Source: Formosa agariphila KMM 3901
GTDB taxonomy: Bacteria; Bacteroidota; Bacteroidia; Flavobacteriales; Flavobacteriaceae
Direction: 5' to 3'
Assembly: GCF_000723205.1 (NCBI RefSeq)
Contig: NZ_HG315671.1
Span: 2,738,209-2,796,938 of the forward strand
Length of the DNA stretch: 58,730 bases
Position numbers and translations under genes: made by a program. Numbering within the stretch: the first letter of the stretch is position 1; every line of letters begins with the position of its first letter. Shown one piece after another: positions 35,934 through 44,793 of this stretch. The notes beneath the pieces were generated by a model. That model saw only the letters and a program-made list of their open reading frames with translations, was not told the origin of the DNA and searched no databases.

Positions 35934-36739
35934 CTGAATTGAGAATAATCGTTAATTTTATTATGAATTTCTCTTTCTTTTCTTAAAAATAAATAACAAT
36001 ACAATTTAATCCATAAAGGTGCATTTTTATACCTTTTATTTGGATCGCCTACGTTTTTATTATGTAATTTCCATTGCTCATCTTTTGGTGCAAATGAAGA
36101 ATTTATATTATGTACTTTGCCAACATCCTTAACAGTTAACTTTTTAATTTCTAAAAATTCGGATAAAGCTTCAAGCGTTTTGTTCTCTCTTAAACCTTCA
36201 TATTTAATTAATAACACATTATTTGGGAATTGAGAAGAAGAAGATAAATTGTGATAAAAATTCATTTTTTTTCTCCATTTTAAGAGAAAGTACAAAGAAT
36301 ATAGGGGTCTACAAACACGTTTTATAGTGGTTTTGATATTAGTCGTTCTAAAGTTATATATAGATTTTTCAACACTTACAAAAAGATTATATGGATCTCT
36401 CAATAAAATAATGTGCTTGTCTTTTGGAAACACTTCTATTTGCGATATACTATCTAAAAAAGGGCTCTTCAATAAAATATTACTATTTAACTTTAATAAC
36501 TCTTTTCTGTAACCATCAACAATTAATTGTAATTCAATATTTTTTGAATCTTTAGCGCGAACAAAATGATTGCTATAATTTAGTTTTTTATGAAGATCTC
36601 CAAATAATGCTGTTGATAAAGTTTCATAGCTTTCATAATTTATAGTTTTAAAATCACCTGTTTGTATAATAATCTGAGCCAAAAAATTATGTCCTGCTCT
36701 TTGAGAAAGTGAGTGTAAAAAAGTAATTTGTAAACTCAT
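35930..36739 (-). CDS. PAPS-dependent sulfotransferase
   Basis: The 269-residue protein has the two PAPS-binding elements of the sulfotransferase family. A 5'-phosphosulfate loop lies near the N-terminus (HSLSQRAGHNFLAQII, residues about 9-24). The 3'-phosphate site is KHIILLRDPYNLFVSVEKSI (about 127-146), including the RDP motif and following Ser. LLIKYEGLRENKTLEALSEF near residue 190 also fits the family. It would place sulfate on a sugar hydroxyl before export, which is common in marine polysaccharides. It overlaps the downstream GT2 gene by 4 bases. Confidence 0.82.
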   Translation of the reverse strand: MSLQITFLHSLSQRAGHNFLAQIIIQTGDFKTINYESYETLSTALFGDLHKKLNYSNHFVRAKDSKNIELQLIVDGYRKELLKLNSNILLKSPFLDSISQIEVFPKDKHIILLRDPYNLFVSVEKSIYNFRTTNIKTTIKRVCRPLYSLYFLLKWRKKMNFYHNLSSSSQFPNNVLLIKYEGLRENKTLEALSEFLEIKKLTVKDVGKVHNINSSFAPKDEQWKLHNKNVGDPNKRYKNAPLWIKLYCYLFLRKEREIHNKINDYSQFR

Positions 36740-36827
36740 GTCTTTTAATCTTTAATTTTACTCCTATATTTTTTTACTAAAGTCACTTTTACAAGAAAAT
36801 TTAGAATTCATAAGTTATTAATCCCAA

Positions 36828-37988
36828 TTACTTTAATACTGTTTTATAAAACTCAATATTTTTGTAAGCTTGTTTCTTTATATCAAAACGCTCTTCAACA
36901 AACTGTTTCGCTGCTTTACCTATCTGTAAACATAAATTTTCATCTTTTAATAACAAGACAATTTTATCCGCATAGTCCTTATGAGCTGTAGGGTGGATTA
37001 AATAGCCGCTTTTACCATCTTCCATAAGTTCTTGGGCCCAACCAATATTACTATTGACTACTGGTTTTTGCAGGGCCATTGCCTCTATGGTAACCATACC
37101 TAGTGTTTCTGCAAACGTTGGAAACACACAAACATGCGCATTTTTAATATAAGTTTGCACTTCGGTATAGGGTACTTTCCCTAGGTATTGGACATCTTTT
37201 AAATCCTCTTCCTGAAAATCTTGTTTCAGTAATTCCCAAGTTGATGGACTTTCTGTTAGAATATCGGGGGCATCACTCCCTATTAAAATTAGTTTTGCAT
37301 TTGGGACTTCTTGTTTTACCCTTTTAAAAATCCCGGGTAATTCCAATACGCCTTTCTTTCTAACTATTGTTCCAATATATAATATGGTATTGGATTTAAA
37401 TAATTTAGGTTTATCATTTTCAAAATTATCCAATTGTAAACCATAATGAATAGTTGCTATAGGTTTATTATCTGATATTTTAAATAGTTGTTTAGATAAT
37501 TGTCCTGCAAAAGCCGTGGGTGCTATATAAGCTACTGCAGCTTTTACGGCTAAAAGTTCAAATAATTTATTTTTTAGTTTTTGTTTTCGATTTTCCAAAT
37601 AACAAAAGTACCTGTCACTACCATGAAATCGCATAATTACTGGTACAGAAAACTTCATTAAGGCTGAAATCCCCGTCCAATCTGGGACTTCTAAAACATC
37701 TATATTTTCCTTAAATATTACGTTTTGAATACTACGCTGAATATGTTTTCTATACTGAAACCATTTTGCAAACCCAGACTTATCTTCAATTAAATAAAAA
37801 TGAATGCCATCTTCTTTAAATTCTAAATCTTGCTTTTGTCCATAAACAAACACATAAATTGAATGGCCTTGTTCTGCTAGTGCTTTTGTTAGATTACCTA
37901 TACTAGTTCCTAAGCCTGCAGCATGATTTACTTCCGGATGCGGGTACTCTGGAGTTAAAAATGCAATTTTTAATTTAACCTTATGCAT
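36828..37988 (-). CDS. Glycosyltransferase family 4
   Basis: A 386-residue GT-B enzyme. IAFLTPEYPHPEVNHAAGLG and SIGNLTKALAEQGHSIYVF are the N-terminal acceptor domain, VPVIMRFHGSDRYF is the junction region, TILYIGTIVRKKGVLELPGI begins the donor domain, and PTFAETLGMVTIEAMALQKPVV carries the E-x7-E motif. It probably adds a sugar in repeat-unit assembly. It starts inside the end of the upstream gene (8-base overlap) and is followed after 88 bases by the sulfotransferase gene. Confidence 0.9.
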   Translation of the reverse strand: MHKVKLKIAFLTPEYPHPEVNHAAGLGTSIGNLTKALAEQGHSIYVFVYGQKQDLEFKEDGIHFYLIEDKSGFAKWFQYRKHIQRSIQNVIFKENIDVLEVPDWTGISALMKFSVPVIMRFHGSDRYFCYLENRKQKLKNKLFELLAVKAAVAYIAPTAFAGQLSKQLFKISDNKPIATIHYGLQLDNFENDKPKLFKSNTILYIGTIVRKKGVLELPGIFKRVKQEVPNAKLILIGSDAPDILTESPSTWELLKQDFQEEDLKDVQYLGKVPYTEVQTYIKNAHVCVFPTFAETLGMVTIEAMALQKPVVNSNIGWAQELMEDGKSGYLIHPTAHKDYADKIVLLLKDENLCLQIGKAAKQFVEERFDIKKQAYKNIEFYKTVLK

Positions 37989-39378
37989 TTAATAACGCAT
38001 TTATATTTTTCCATATCGTTTCTGAAGCTTTACTAGGGTTTTCTCCTACTATTTTAGAAAACCATTTTTTTGTTATGGGTACAGGATTAATGTTATTATC
38101 TAATAACAATTGTACTTTATCCTTTAATTCAGATTTACTTTTAGCCCAAACTACAGCATTATCATTAGGCATAGATCTAAAATGGACATAATTATAATTT
38201 TGACCGATGTCTCTAATTCCTTTTTTTAGTTGAGGCTGTTCGTAATTATAGTAAATACATGGTTTATCATGTATAACAAAATCGAATACTGTAGAAGAAC
38301 AAACATTTGTTACCAGTTCTGTATGCACACACACATTAATAAGCATTTTAAAATCTTCCTTAGATGGAACAATCTGATTCCAATTTTCGCCTATAGGTTC
38401 CCAAATTGGAGCTATTGGAACAATAACATCCTTATAACGCTCCAGGACAGCATTATATCTAGCTGTGAAATCTACAGGGCATTTTCTATATATAATTCCT
38501 AAATTATAATTTTCTTTATTCAACTGTCTAACGGCCTTCGCTAAATCTTCTAAATAAAACTGATCTAAAGGTGAAGTTGTCTCATCGTCACCAGAAAAGC
38601 AGATATACTTTTTCTTAATATCTAAATTATTTTCTTTAAAAAAGTCTACTTTAGGCAATATTAAAGATGAGTCAAAATGAGGTTCAAATTGAGGTGTACC
38701 TGTAACCTTCACTTGATCTTCAGAAATAAAAGAATAATAATAAAGTAGTTCTTTTTTCATATGATCACTCCATACAAAGTAGTAATCTGTCTCCACAACC
38801 AACATCGCTTTTGGTACATTATCCCATGAATAAATAAATGTTGCGGTTGTAATTCCTAAATCTTTTGCGGCTAATAAAGGGGCTATAGCTTGGGTTGCAC
38901 GTTGACTAGTGCATAAAACCATTTCTGGTTTATGTAATTCCAATTGATTTTTACAATATTTAAATTTCGACGTAGACCGTTCTTCATTCTTTATTTTTTC
39001 TCGTAAACGAATAATATCCTTCTCTGATGAACCCAACCCTATATAACTACTTATAAAAGTACTTTTTAATATGTTTTTTATACCATTATAGGGTAATGGA
39101 AATTTATAGGTTTGATACACTTGGTCGTCAAACTTTTTAGTCCAAAAATCAAGATCTTTACTTTTTCTTACGCGACTGTACAACTGCGTCATTGCAGAAG
39201 TTTTTTTGTCTTCAATTTTCACTTCTTGAAAATCTAAATTATCCGCTAAAGAAAAATCTGTATTATTCCAATACCAAACATCAAAACCTTGTTTTTCTCC
39301 TTCATTCTTAAAATTTGTTAACGCGAAATTCCTAAGACCTACTCCATCTGGAAAGAGCACAAAAACTTTTTTAGTCAT
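37981..39378 (-). CDS. Probable GT-B-fold glycosyl- or glycerophosphotransferase-like protein
   Basis: I do not recognise a precise family for this 465-residue protein. It begins KKVFVLFPDGVGLRNFALTN. The middle has VLCTSQRATQAIAPLLAAKD and IYSWDNVPKAMLVVETDYYF, then VKVTGTPQFEPHFDSS, which resembles the G-x-P/T-Q-F linker of GT-B proteins such as CDP-glycerol glycerophosphotransferases. A C-terminal region VTNVCSSTVFDFVIHDKPCIYYNYEQP resembles their substrate-site motif (SS-x-x-x-D-x-x-x-x-K-P). It probably transfers a sugar or polyol phosphate. It is the first gene of the long leftward run and overlaps the GT4 gene by 8 bases. Confidence 0.6.
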   Translation of the reverse strand: MTKKVFVLFPDGVGLRNFALTNFKNEGEKQGFDVWYWNNTDFSLADNLDFQEVKIEDKKTSAMTQLYSRVRKSKDLDFWTKKFDDQVYQTYKFPLPYNGIKNILKSTFISSYIGLGSSEKDIIRLREKIKNEERSTSKFKYCKNQLELHKPEMVLCTSQRATQAIAPLLAAKDLGITTATFIYSWDNVPKAMLVVETDYYFVWSDHMKKELLYYYSFISEDQVKVTGTPQFEPHFDSSLILPKVDFFKENNLDIKKKYICFSGDDETTSPLDQFYLEDLAKAVRQLNKENYNLGIIYRKCPVDFTARYNAVLERYKDVIVPIAPIWEPIGENWNQIVPSKEDFKMLINVCVHTELVTNVCSSTVFDFVIHDKPCIYYNYEQPQLKKGIRDIGQNYNYVHFRSMPNDNAVVWAKSKSELKDKVQLLLDNNINPVPITKKWFSKIVGENPSKASETIWKNINALLNA

Positions 39379-39472
39379 CTTATACTATAAATTAATCTTC
39401 CAAAAATAGCATTTAAAATTGTTAGAGAAACTTTATTATAGGTTTTTTGAATTAAAATTAATTAATGAATTA

Positions 39473-39499
39473 TTGTAGGACCTTAATTATATATATTTG
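39473..39499 (+). promoter_or_regulatory. Promoter of neuB
   Basis: TATATTTG (39492-39499) matches the Bacteroidota -7 consensus TAnnTTTG, and TTG at 39473-39475 is a -33 candidate with 16 bases between. The box overlaps a TTG codon at 39497 that could otherwise be taken as the start of neuB. A transcript starting near 39506 leaves only about 20 bases before the ATG at 39527. Confidence 0.5.
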
Positions 39500-39526
39500 T
39501 CCACTATCACTTGTTTATTAGAATTC

Positions 39527-40408
39527 ATGGAAATAAAAAATTATAAAAAACCTTTTGTAATCGCAGAGATTGGTTGTAACCATAAAGGAGATATGGAAAT
39601 AGCTAAAGAACTTATTAAAGTAGCTAAAATTTTTTGTAATGCAGATGCTGTAAAGTTTCAAAAAAGGAACAATAAAGAATTGCTTACAGAAAACCAATAC
39701 AATGCACCACACCCTAATCCAGCCAACTCTTATGGCGACACTTATGGATCTCACAGAGAGTTTTTAGAATTTAACCTTGAACAACATAAAACGTTAAAAG
39801 CGTATTGCGAAGAAATTGGTATTACGTACTCTACGTCTGTTTGGGATACATCTTCTGCAAAAGAAATAGCGTCATTAAATCCTGATTTCATCAAAATTCC
39901 TTCGGCTTGTAATAATCACTTCGAGATGTTAGAATGGTTATGTGAAAATTATAAGGGAGAAATTCATATTTCTACAGGAATGACTTCTAAAAATGAAATT
40001 GATACTTTAATTAATTACTTTATAGATAAAAATAGAAATAAAGATCTTGTTGTTTATAATTGTACTTCGGGCTACCCTGTTCCCTTTAGTGATGTTTGTC
40101 TTTTAGACATTTCATTATTAATAAAAAAATATAGTGGCGTTGTAAAACATATAGGTTTTTCAGGTCACCATTTAGGTATCGCGGTAGATATTGCAGCTTT
40201 TACTTTGGGAGCAAACATTATTGAGCGACACTATACAATTGATAGAACATGGAAAGGAACTGATCACGCTGCTTCTTTAGAACCTATGGGATTAAGAAAA
40301 CTATCTAGGGATTTAACAGCCGTTTATGAAGCACTTAGCTATAAACAAAAAGATATTCTTGAAATTGAACAAGTACAAAGAGACAAACTCAAGTACCGAA
40401 AAAATTAA
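39527..40408 (+). CDS. neuB: NeuB-family nonulosonic acid synthase lacking the SAF domain
   Basis: Condenses phosphoenolpyruvate with a six-carbon sugar to make a sialic-acid-like nine-carbon sugar. Features are FVIAEIGCNHKGDMEIAKEL at the start, ADAVKFQK, STSVWDTSSAKEI, FIKIPSACNNHFEML, HISTGMTSKNEI, CTSGYPVPFSDVCLLDI, HIGFSGHH and ANIIERHYTIDR, all in the TIM-barrel order of NeuB. With the ATG at 39527 it is 293 residues and stops after the barrel, so the usual C-terminal SAF domain is missing. The Glu expected in the K-x-x-S-x-E motif is Cys (PSACNN). It faces a NeuA-KdsC fusion gene across a shared terminator. Confidence 0.85.
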   Translation: MEIKNYKKPFVIAEIGCNHKGDMEIAKELIKVAKIFCNADAVKFQKRNNKELLTENQYNAPHPNPANSYGDTYGSHREFLEFNLEQHKTLKAYCEEIGITYSTSVWDTSSAKEIASLNPDFIKIPSACNNHFEMLEWLCENYKGEIHISTGMTSKNEIDTLINYFIDKNRNKDLVVYNCTSGYPVPFSDVCLLDISLLIKKYSGVVKHIGFSGHHLGIAVDIAAFTLGANIIERHYTIDRTWKGTDHAASLEPMGLRKLSRDLTAVYEALSYKQKDILEIEQVQRDKLKYRKN

Positions 40409-40412
40409 ACAT

Positions 40413-40462
40413 AAAAAAACCAAAAGCAAAAATAATTTAAAATTTTTGCTTTTGGTTTTTTT
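40413..40462. terminator. Bidirectional terminator between neuB and neuA-kdsC
   Basis: AAAAAAACCAAAAGCAAAAA (from 40413) is complementary to TTTTTGCTTTTGGTTTTTTT (to 40462), with an 8-base AT loop. The stem has A-tracts on the left and T-tracts on the right, so it can end transcription from both converging genes. Confidence 0.9.
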
Positions 40463-40463
40463 A

Positions 40464-41621
40464 TTAAAAGCGCTTATTATATTTTAATATCCACTCGCAG
40501 GCTTCTCTAATAGCACCTTCTCCTGAATTGGATTTCAACAAAATATCTGCATACGGTTTCACATGCTCTGTTCCGTTTCCGGGAACAAACGACCAACCCA
40601 CACTACATAAGTTTGCAAGATCATTAACATCATCTCCTATATAAGCCATTTCTTCTAGATCAAGATTTCTCTTTTCCCTTAAATCGGCTAAAAAAGCATA
40701 TTTATCTTTTACACCTAAAAAAACATCTTCTATATTTAATTTTTTCATCCTAGCAGCAACTAAAGGTGAATCTTCAGAGGTCATAACCATAACTTTAACA
40801 GCATCTTGTCTTAAAATTTCAAGCCCCATTCCATCTCGCATATCAAATGTTTTTGTATGCTCGCCTTCTGCTGTATAACTAATTGTACCTTTTGTAAATA
40901 CGCCATCTACATCCAATACAAAATGGGTAATTCTTTTTGGTGCTCTTTTTTCTTTTAACCTCTGAATTAAAAGCTGCTCTACAATAACCCAATCTGCAGA
41001 CGAATCTATTTCTGTAAGCGATTCTTCACACATTCTCACAGTAGCAATCGTACCACTTATTCTATTTTCACTCTCTAAAAAAGCCTTCTTTGTTGTACAA
41101 TATACTGCACCATTTTCGATAAGCAAACCATCAAAGTCTTGCCTTCTTGGCCTTTTAAACATATTATAATTAACCGGTTCTCCGTTAGAATTCCATATAA
41201 ATCTATGAGAATTAACAACGGTTAATGCACTATTATAAGATTCTTCTACAATTTTATCGATACAATTATTTATATCGATATTAATAGTAAATGGCGAGGT
41301 TGCCTGCAATAAACACAAAACATCAAATTTAAAGTCTATGCGTTTAGAAAACTCAATCATCGCCGATTCAGTAGAAGCTAAATCATCGGCATTTTCGCTA
41401 CCCCTAACTATAACATGCACTTTATCTGTCCAATGATATTCTTTTTCAATAAAACGCACTACAGAGGTATCGTCTGTAAAGACATAAACCTCGTCTAGTT
41501 TAGAAAAAATGGCTTCTTTTAATACCCAACAAAACAATGGCCTTCCAACCATTTTCTTTTTGTTTTTATTTATAATTCCTTTAGATCCTTTTCGTATAGG
41601 AATAAAGCCTACTGTTTTCAT
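40464..41621 (-). CDS. Fused acylneuraminate cytidylyltransferase and KdsC-type HAD phosphatase
   Basis: Two enzymes in one 385-residue chain. The N-terminal 225 residues are a CMP-sugar synthetase: FIPIRKGSKGIINKNKKKMV (CTP loop, with Arg for the usual Ala), LLQATSPF, and ENGAVYCTTKKAF. From about residue 232 a HAD phosphatase follows with VLDVDGVFTKGTI (Asp237, Asp239), VMVMTSEDSPLVAARM and YIGDDVNDLANL. The same arrangement occurs in animal CMP-sialate synthetases and in nonulosonate loci of Bacteroidota. It would remove the 9-phosphate and activate the sugar with CTP. Being next to neuB, it points to sialic acid, KDN or a relative. Confidence 0.9.
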   Translation of the reverse strand: MKTVGFIPIRKGSKGIINKNKKKMVGRPLFCWVLKEAIFSKLDEVYVFTDDTSVVRFIEKEYHWTDKVHVIVRGSENADDLASTESAMIEFSKRIDFKFDVLCLLQATSPFTINIDINNCIDKIVEESYNSALTVVNSHRFIWNSNGEPVNYNMFKRPRRQDFDGLLIENGAVYCTTKKAFLESENRISGTIATVRMCEESLTEIDSSADWVIVEQLLIQRLKEKRAPKRITHFVLDVDGVFTKGTISYTAEGEHTKTFDMRDGMGLEILRQDAVKVMVMTSEDSPLVAARMKKLNIEDVFLGVKDKYAFLADLREKRNLDLEEMAYIGDDVNDLANLCSVGWSFVPGNGTEHVKPYADILLKSNSGEGAIREACEWILKYNKRF

Positions 41622-41625
41622 ACTT

Positions 41626-42405
41626 TTAAAATTTTGATGGTTTATTTAAAATAAATTTAATTCGGAAGACAAAACGTTTAAAACTATAGTAAATAGCAAC
41701 AAAAAACCTTTTAAAGGTTCCGTAAATATCTGCCAGTAATTGTTTAAAAACAGTTAATAAATAAACATCTGTATGCCATAATTGATAGTTTCCAACAACA
41801 TCATTCTTAAATCTAAAAAACACCTGTTTCCTCGTTCTTTTTATTTCGTAGCTAAAAATAGAATTTACAAACTCAATATCGTAACCAGATTCTAGAACGC
41901 GTTTACTCCACTCTTTATCTTCGAACGTAGATACATCTTCCCTAAACGGGTGTTTTTTCCAAACGTCTTTGCTAAAAGCAGATCCGGAAAAAATTAACCC
42001 TGATCTATTGGCATCATCCTTTGCTGAAACTTTATTAATATAATTTCTGTAATCATTCGGACTATGTAAGCATCTTAAACCTGCTAATTTCTGGTTTCTA
42101 TTAAATTTTTCTTTAATTAATTTAAAAAAATCATGGCTAACAGGGTAAGAATGGGCACTAAAAATTACAACAAAAGGATACTTTGCTGCATTTGCAGCTA
42201 TATTTGCACTGCCACCGTAACTAAACTGTTTCACCGTAACAACTCTAGCTCCAAATTCCTCTGCAATTTCTATACTACCGTCTGTAGACTCATTATCTAT
42301 TACTAATATTTCAGATATATCTTCTGCATATCGCTCTGTGAGATTTTTTAATAAAAAAGTTAGAGCCCTCTTTTGATTTTTATTTCTAATAACTACTGAA
42401 ATCAT
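41626..42405 (-). CDS. Glycosyltransferase family 2
   Basis: GT-A enzyme of 259 residues. MISVVIRNKNQKRALTFLLK and ILVIDNESTDGSIEIAEEFG form the nucleotide-binding strands, VVIFSAHSYPVSHDFF holds an S-x-H in place of the usual DxD, and TFEDKEWSKRVLESG is the ED motif with the catalytic Asp. The unusual SAH motif resembles the rhamnosyltransferase-type branch (FSAHS). The C-terminus has a hydrophobic/basic region that may touch the membrane. It lies 4 bases upstream of the NeuA-KdsC gene. Confidence 0.85.
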   Translation of the reverse strand: MISVVIRNKNQKRALTFLLKNLTERYAEDISEILVIDNESTDGSIEIAEEFGARVVTVKQFSYGGSANIAANAAKYPFVVIFSAHSYPVSHDFFKLIKEKFNRNQKLAGLRCLHSPNDYRNYINKVSAKDDANRSGLIFSGSAFSKDVWKKHPFREDVSTFEDKEWSKRVLESGYDIEFVNSIFSYEIKRTRKQVFFRFKNDVVGNYQLWHTDVYLLTVFKQLLADIYGTFKRFFVAIYYSFKRFVFRIKFILNKPSKF

Positions 42406-42436
42406 ATAAACAAATTGTTTAAATCCTCTACTTAAA

Positions 42437-43285
42437 TTATTTAAATAGTTTTTTAACGACTTTAAATGGTTTCATAAATATTTTTCCAATAAGGTACTCC
42501 TTTGATGATTTCAATCTTTTTTGACTTGATCTATATGTTACTGTTTTACTTAATAAAAAATCTAAAGTTTGACTGTAATTTTCTATATAGATCTCTTTAT
42601 GTTTATTAAAAATATACGATATATTGGATTCTTCATGATTCTCCATAGTATCTAATAACATTGATGTTTCAGTTCTTCTATAATAAAACAGAAATTCTTC
42701 AACAAAAGTAAATTTCCATCCTCTCTTTGTGATATTGACCCAAAATTCCCAATCCTCAAATCCTTTTATCATCTTTTCGTCATATCCACCAACTTCTTCC
42801 CAACATTCTTTTCTATAAATGGAAGAAGGCATTAATCTATTTCCATACATTATATCCTTATAATCACTTCCTGATTCCGTAAAATTTTTAAAAGTTTTAG
42901 TTTTATCATATTTAAAAAATTTCCTGTAACAAGAAACAATACCTAATGAACTATCATTTAATAAAACAGGAACTAATTTTATTAAAAAATCTATATGCAA
43001 AACATCATCAGAATCTAGAGCCAAAATAATATTCCCTTTACAATTTTTCACACCTGTATTTCTAGCACTAGGTAATCCCCCATTCTCTTTCTTGATATAA
43101 CTAAATCTTGGATCTCGTGTTAACCATACTTTAGCGACATCTTCAGTATGGTCTGGGCTACCATCATTAACAATAATACATTCCCAATTAGTATAGGTTT
43201 GTAGTAAAACAGATTCTAAGGTTTCGTCTAGAAAATGTGCTTGTTTATAACAAGGTACAATTATAGATACTTTTTCATTATTCAT
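42437..43285 (-). CDS. Glycosyltransferase family 2
   Basis: GT-A enzyme of 282 residues with VSIIVPCYKQAHFLDETLES, CIIVNDGSPDHTEDVAKVWL, ILALDSDDVLHIDFLIKLVP (DSDD metal site) and MIKGFEDWEFWVNITKRGWK (ED motif). It probably adds one sugar of the repeat unit. Its start overlaps the stop of the upstream GT2 gene by 4 bases (ATGA), which indicates translational coupling. Confidence 0.9.
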   Translation of the reverse strand: MNNEKVSIIVPCYKQAHFLDETLESVLLQTYTNWECIIVNDGSPDHTEDVAKVWLTRDPRFSYIKKENGGLPSARNTGVKNCKGNIILALDSDDVLHIDFLIKLVPVLLNDSSLGIVSCYRKFFKYDKTKTFKNFTESGSDYKDIMYGNRLMPSSIYRKECWEEVGGYDEKMIKGFEDWEFWVNITKRGWKFTFVEEFLFYYRRTETSMLLDTMENHEESNISYIFNKHKEIYIENYSQTLDFLLSKTVTYRSSQKRLKSSKEYLIGKIFMKPFKVVKKLFK

Positions 43286-44247
43286 ACATTATTTTTAAAA
43301 TAACTATTCATCTCCCTATTGTAAAATGCTCCTCCTTTATTAAAAAAGTAATATGTAAAACCAACACCATTTAATTTTAATTTTAATAAAAAATTTAACG
43401 ATTCTAAACTGTTTAATTCTTTAAAAAACAAACTTACTTCTTTATTTAATAATAGCTTTTTTATGTTTTTCAAGCATTTCTCCAAAGCAATATTACTGTT
43501 TTTTTTATCACTCTCCTTTAATAAATAGCTATAGATTTGCTTCCAAACAGATAACTCAGAGACTACATCTTTATTAGCACTTTCTTTAAACTTATGTGTT
43601 ATAGTTTGTCTATGCATTCTAGTTCTTAATAAAACCTTATCAATATTTACGCCCTTTAATCCGTTCTGCTTTAAAACTCTAAATACAAAATCTAAATCTT
43701 GAGTTCTTGTTAAACTCTCATTAAAGGTTATATCTTTTATTATTTTTCGTGAATACATAATACAAGGCGTATTCAATACAATTCCTTCTTCTAAGAAAAA
43801 ATGAGTTATATTTTCTAAAGTATCTAAATTATACGTTCTTAGATAATAGTCTTCCCCACCAAAAGTTTCAAAGCCACATAAGGCATAATCATAAACTTCA
43901 CCATTTAAACATATAGCTTCAACCTTTATTTTTATAGCATCAACAACAAAAAGATCATCGCTATCAAACCACTGCACATAATCCCCCTTACTTACCTCAA
44001 ATCCATAATTCCGAGCCCCATTACCACCAGCTAACCGGTCTGCGGGACGGAGGTGGTATTGAAAGCGGGAATCTTTAGTGCAATACTCTTCCATGAGCTG
44101 GTCGGTGCCATCGGTACTCCCATCGTCTACCACAATACATTCCCAGTTTTGGTAGGTTTGTGCCAAGACAGAGTCTAGGGTTTCCCCTATTAAATGGGCA
44201 CGGTTGTAGGTGGGGATTATTATAGACACCAGAGGTGTTGTAGGCAT
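43282..44247 (-). CDS. Glycosyltransferase family 2
   Basis: GT-A enzyme of 321 residues. VSIIIPTYNRAHLIGETLDS and CIVVDDGSTDGTDQLMEEYC are the first two strands, GDYVQWFDSDDLFVVDAIKI gives the DSDD metal-binding site, and RTQDLDFVFRVLKQNGL the acceptor-side motif. First gene of the leftward GT2/GT2/GT2/NeuA-KdsC run. The first 200 coding bases are visibly richer in GC than the rest of the gene, and the upstream region is repeat-rich, so the 5' end may have been exchanged by recombination. Confidence 0.9.
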   Translation of the reverse strand: MPTTPLVSIIIPTYNRAHLIGETLDSVLAQTYQNWECIVVDDGSTDGTDQLMEEYCTKDSRFQYHLRPADRLAGGNGARNYGFEVSKGDYVQWFDSDDLFVVDAIKIKVEAICLNGEVYDYALCGFETFGGEDYYLRTYNLDTLENITHFFLEEGIVLNTPCIMYSRKIIKDITFNESLTRTQDLDFVFRVLKQNGLKGVNIDKVLLRTRMHRQTITHKFKESANKDVVSELSVWKQIYSYLLKESDKKNSNIALEKCLKNIKKLLLNKEVSLFFKELNSLESLNFLLKLKLNGVGFTYYFFNKGGAFYNREMNSYFKNNV

Positions 44248-44310
44248 GGTTGTTGGTTGTTGGTTGCTGGTTTTCTATCAAAAAGCTAATATAAGGATTT
44301 TTGTGGATTA

Positions 44311-44345
44311 TTAGTTGTTAGTTGTTAGTTGTTAGTTGTTAGTTG
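44311..44345. repeat. Tandem 7-bp repeat (TTAGTTG)5
   Basis: Five exact TTAGTTG units stand immediately upstream of the GT2 gene that starts at 44247. The same unit recurs at 52212-52246 upstream of the four-helix bundle gene. The period is not a multiple of three and the region is non-coding. Such arrays are prone to length change by slippage. Confidence 0.9.
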
Positions 44346-44380
44346 TTAGGCTTCGACGAGCTTAGCCTATGGAACTCCAT

Positions 44381-44793
44381 CGTGATTCTGAATTATTTCA
44401 GACTCCCACTCGCTTTTAAATCACACTCCAATGAGATACCGAATCCAGTTCGGCATGATGATATCAGTAACAAAGCAATGTAAAGTCAATAAGAAAAACC
44501 ACACCCCAACGGCCTATCGAAACATCAGCGTAAAATGTACAGTGAAGCATCCGCAAAATTTTAGGCTGTTTGAGCAAGGAAATCTTGCTAAATAATAGAA
44601 AACGTATTTTAACCAATTGGTATATTTAAAAAGATAAGATATTCAAGCGAGTTCATAAAATTTAGGATGCAAGCATAACATTTAGATGAAGTTTCGTAAG
44701 CCTCGATTTACTTTGTCCTGAGCTTAGTCGAAGGGTTTGTTACTTTTTTGGGCAATGCAAAAAAGTAAAGAACAAACAATACCCCCAATCAAT
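44381..44793. repeat. Composite 414-bp repeat, copy 1
   Basis: First of three near-identical head-to-tail units. Each starts with a REP-like pair (GTGATTCTGAATTATTTCAG and CCGAATCCAGTTCGG) and has a spacer with CGGCCTATCGAAACATCAGC. Then comes a long folded element: arms AAATGT/ACATTT at 44533-44538 and 44678-44683, GCATCC/GGATGC at 44547-44552 and 44665-44670, and AAATTTTA/TAAAATTT. Last is a hairpin TTACTTTTTT/AAAAAAGTAA at 44740-44768. No coding frame runs through it. Confidence 0.9.

Noticed and set aside
39497-39526. TTG at 39497 as the neuB start
   Set aside because: That codon overlaps a good -7 promoter box, and the family N-terminus matches the ATG at 39527.
44311-44345. Tandem short repeats as a CRISPR array
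   Set aside because: Units are 7 bases with no spacers, and no cas genes are present. The same applies to the arrays at 52.2, 52.8 and 58.0 kb.
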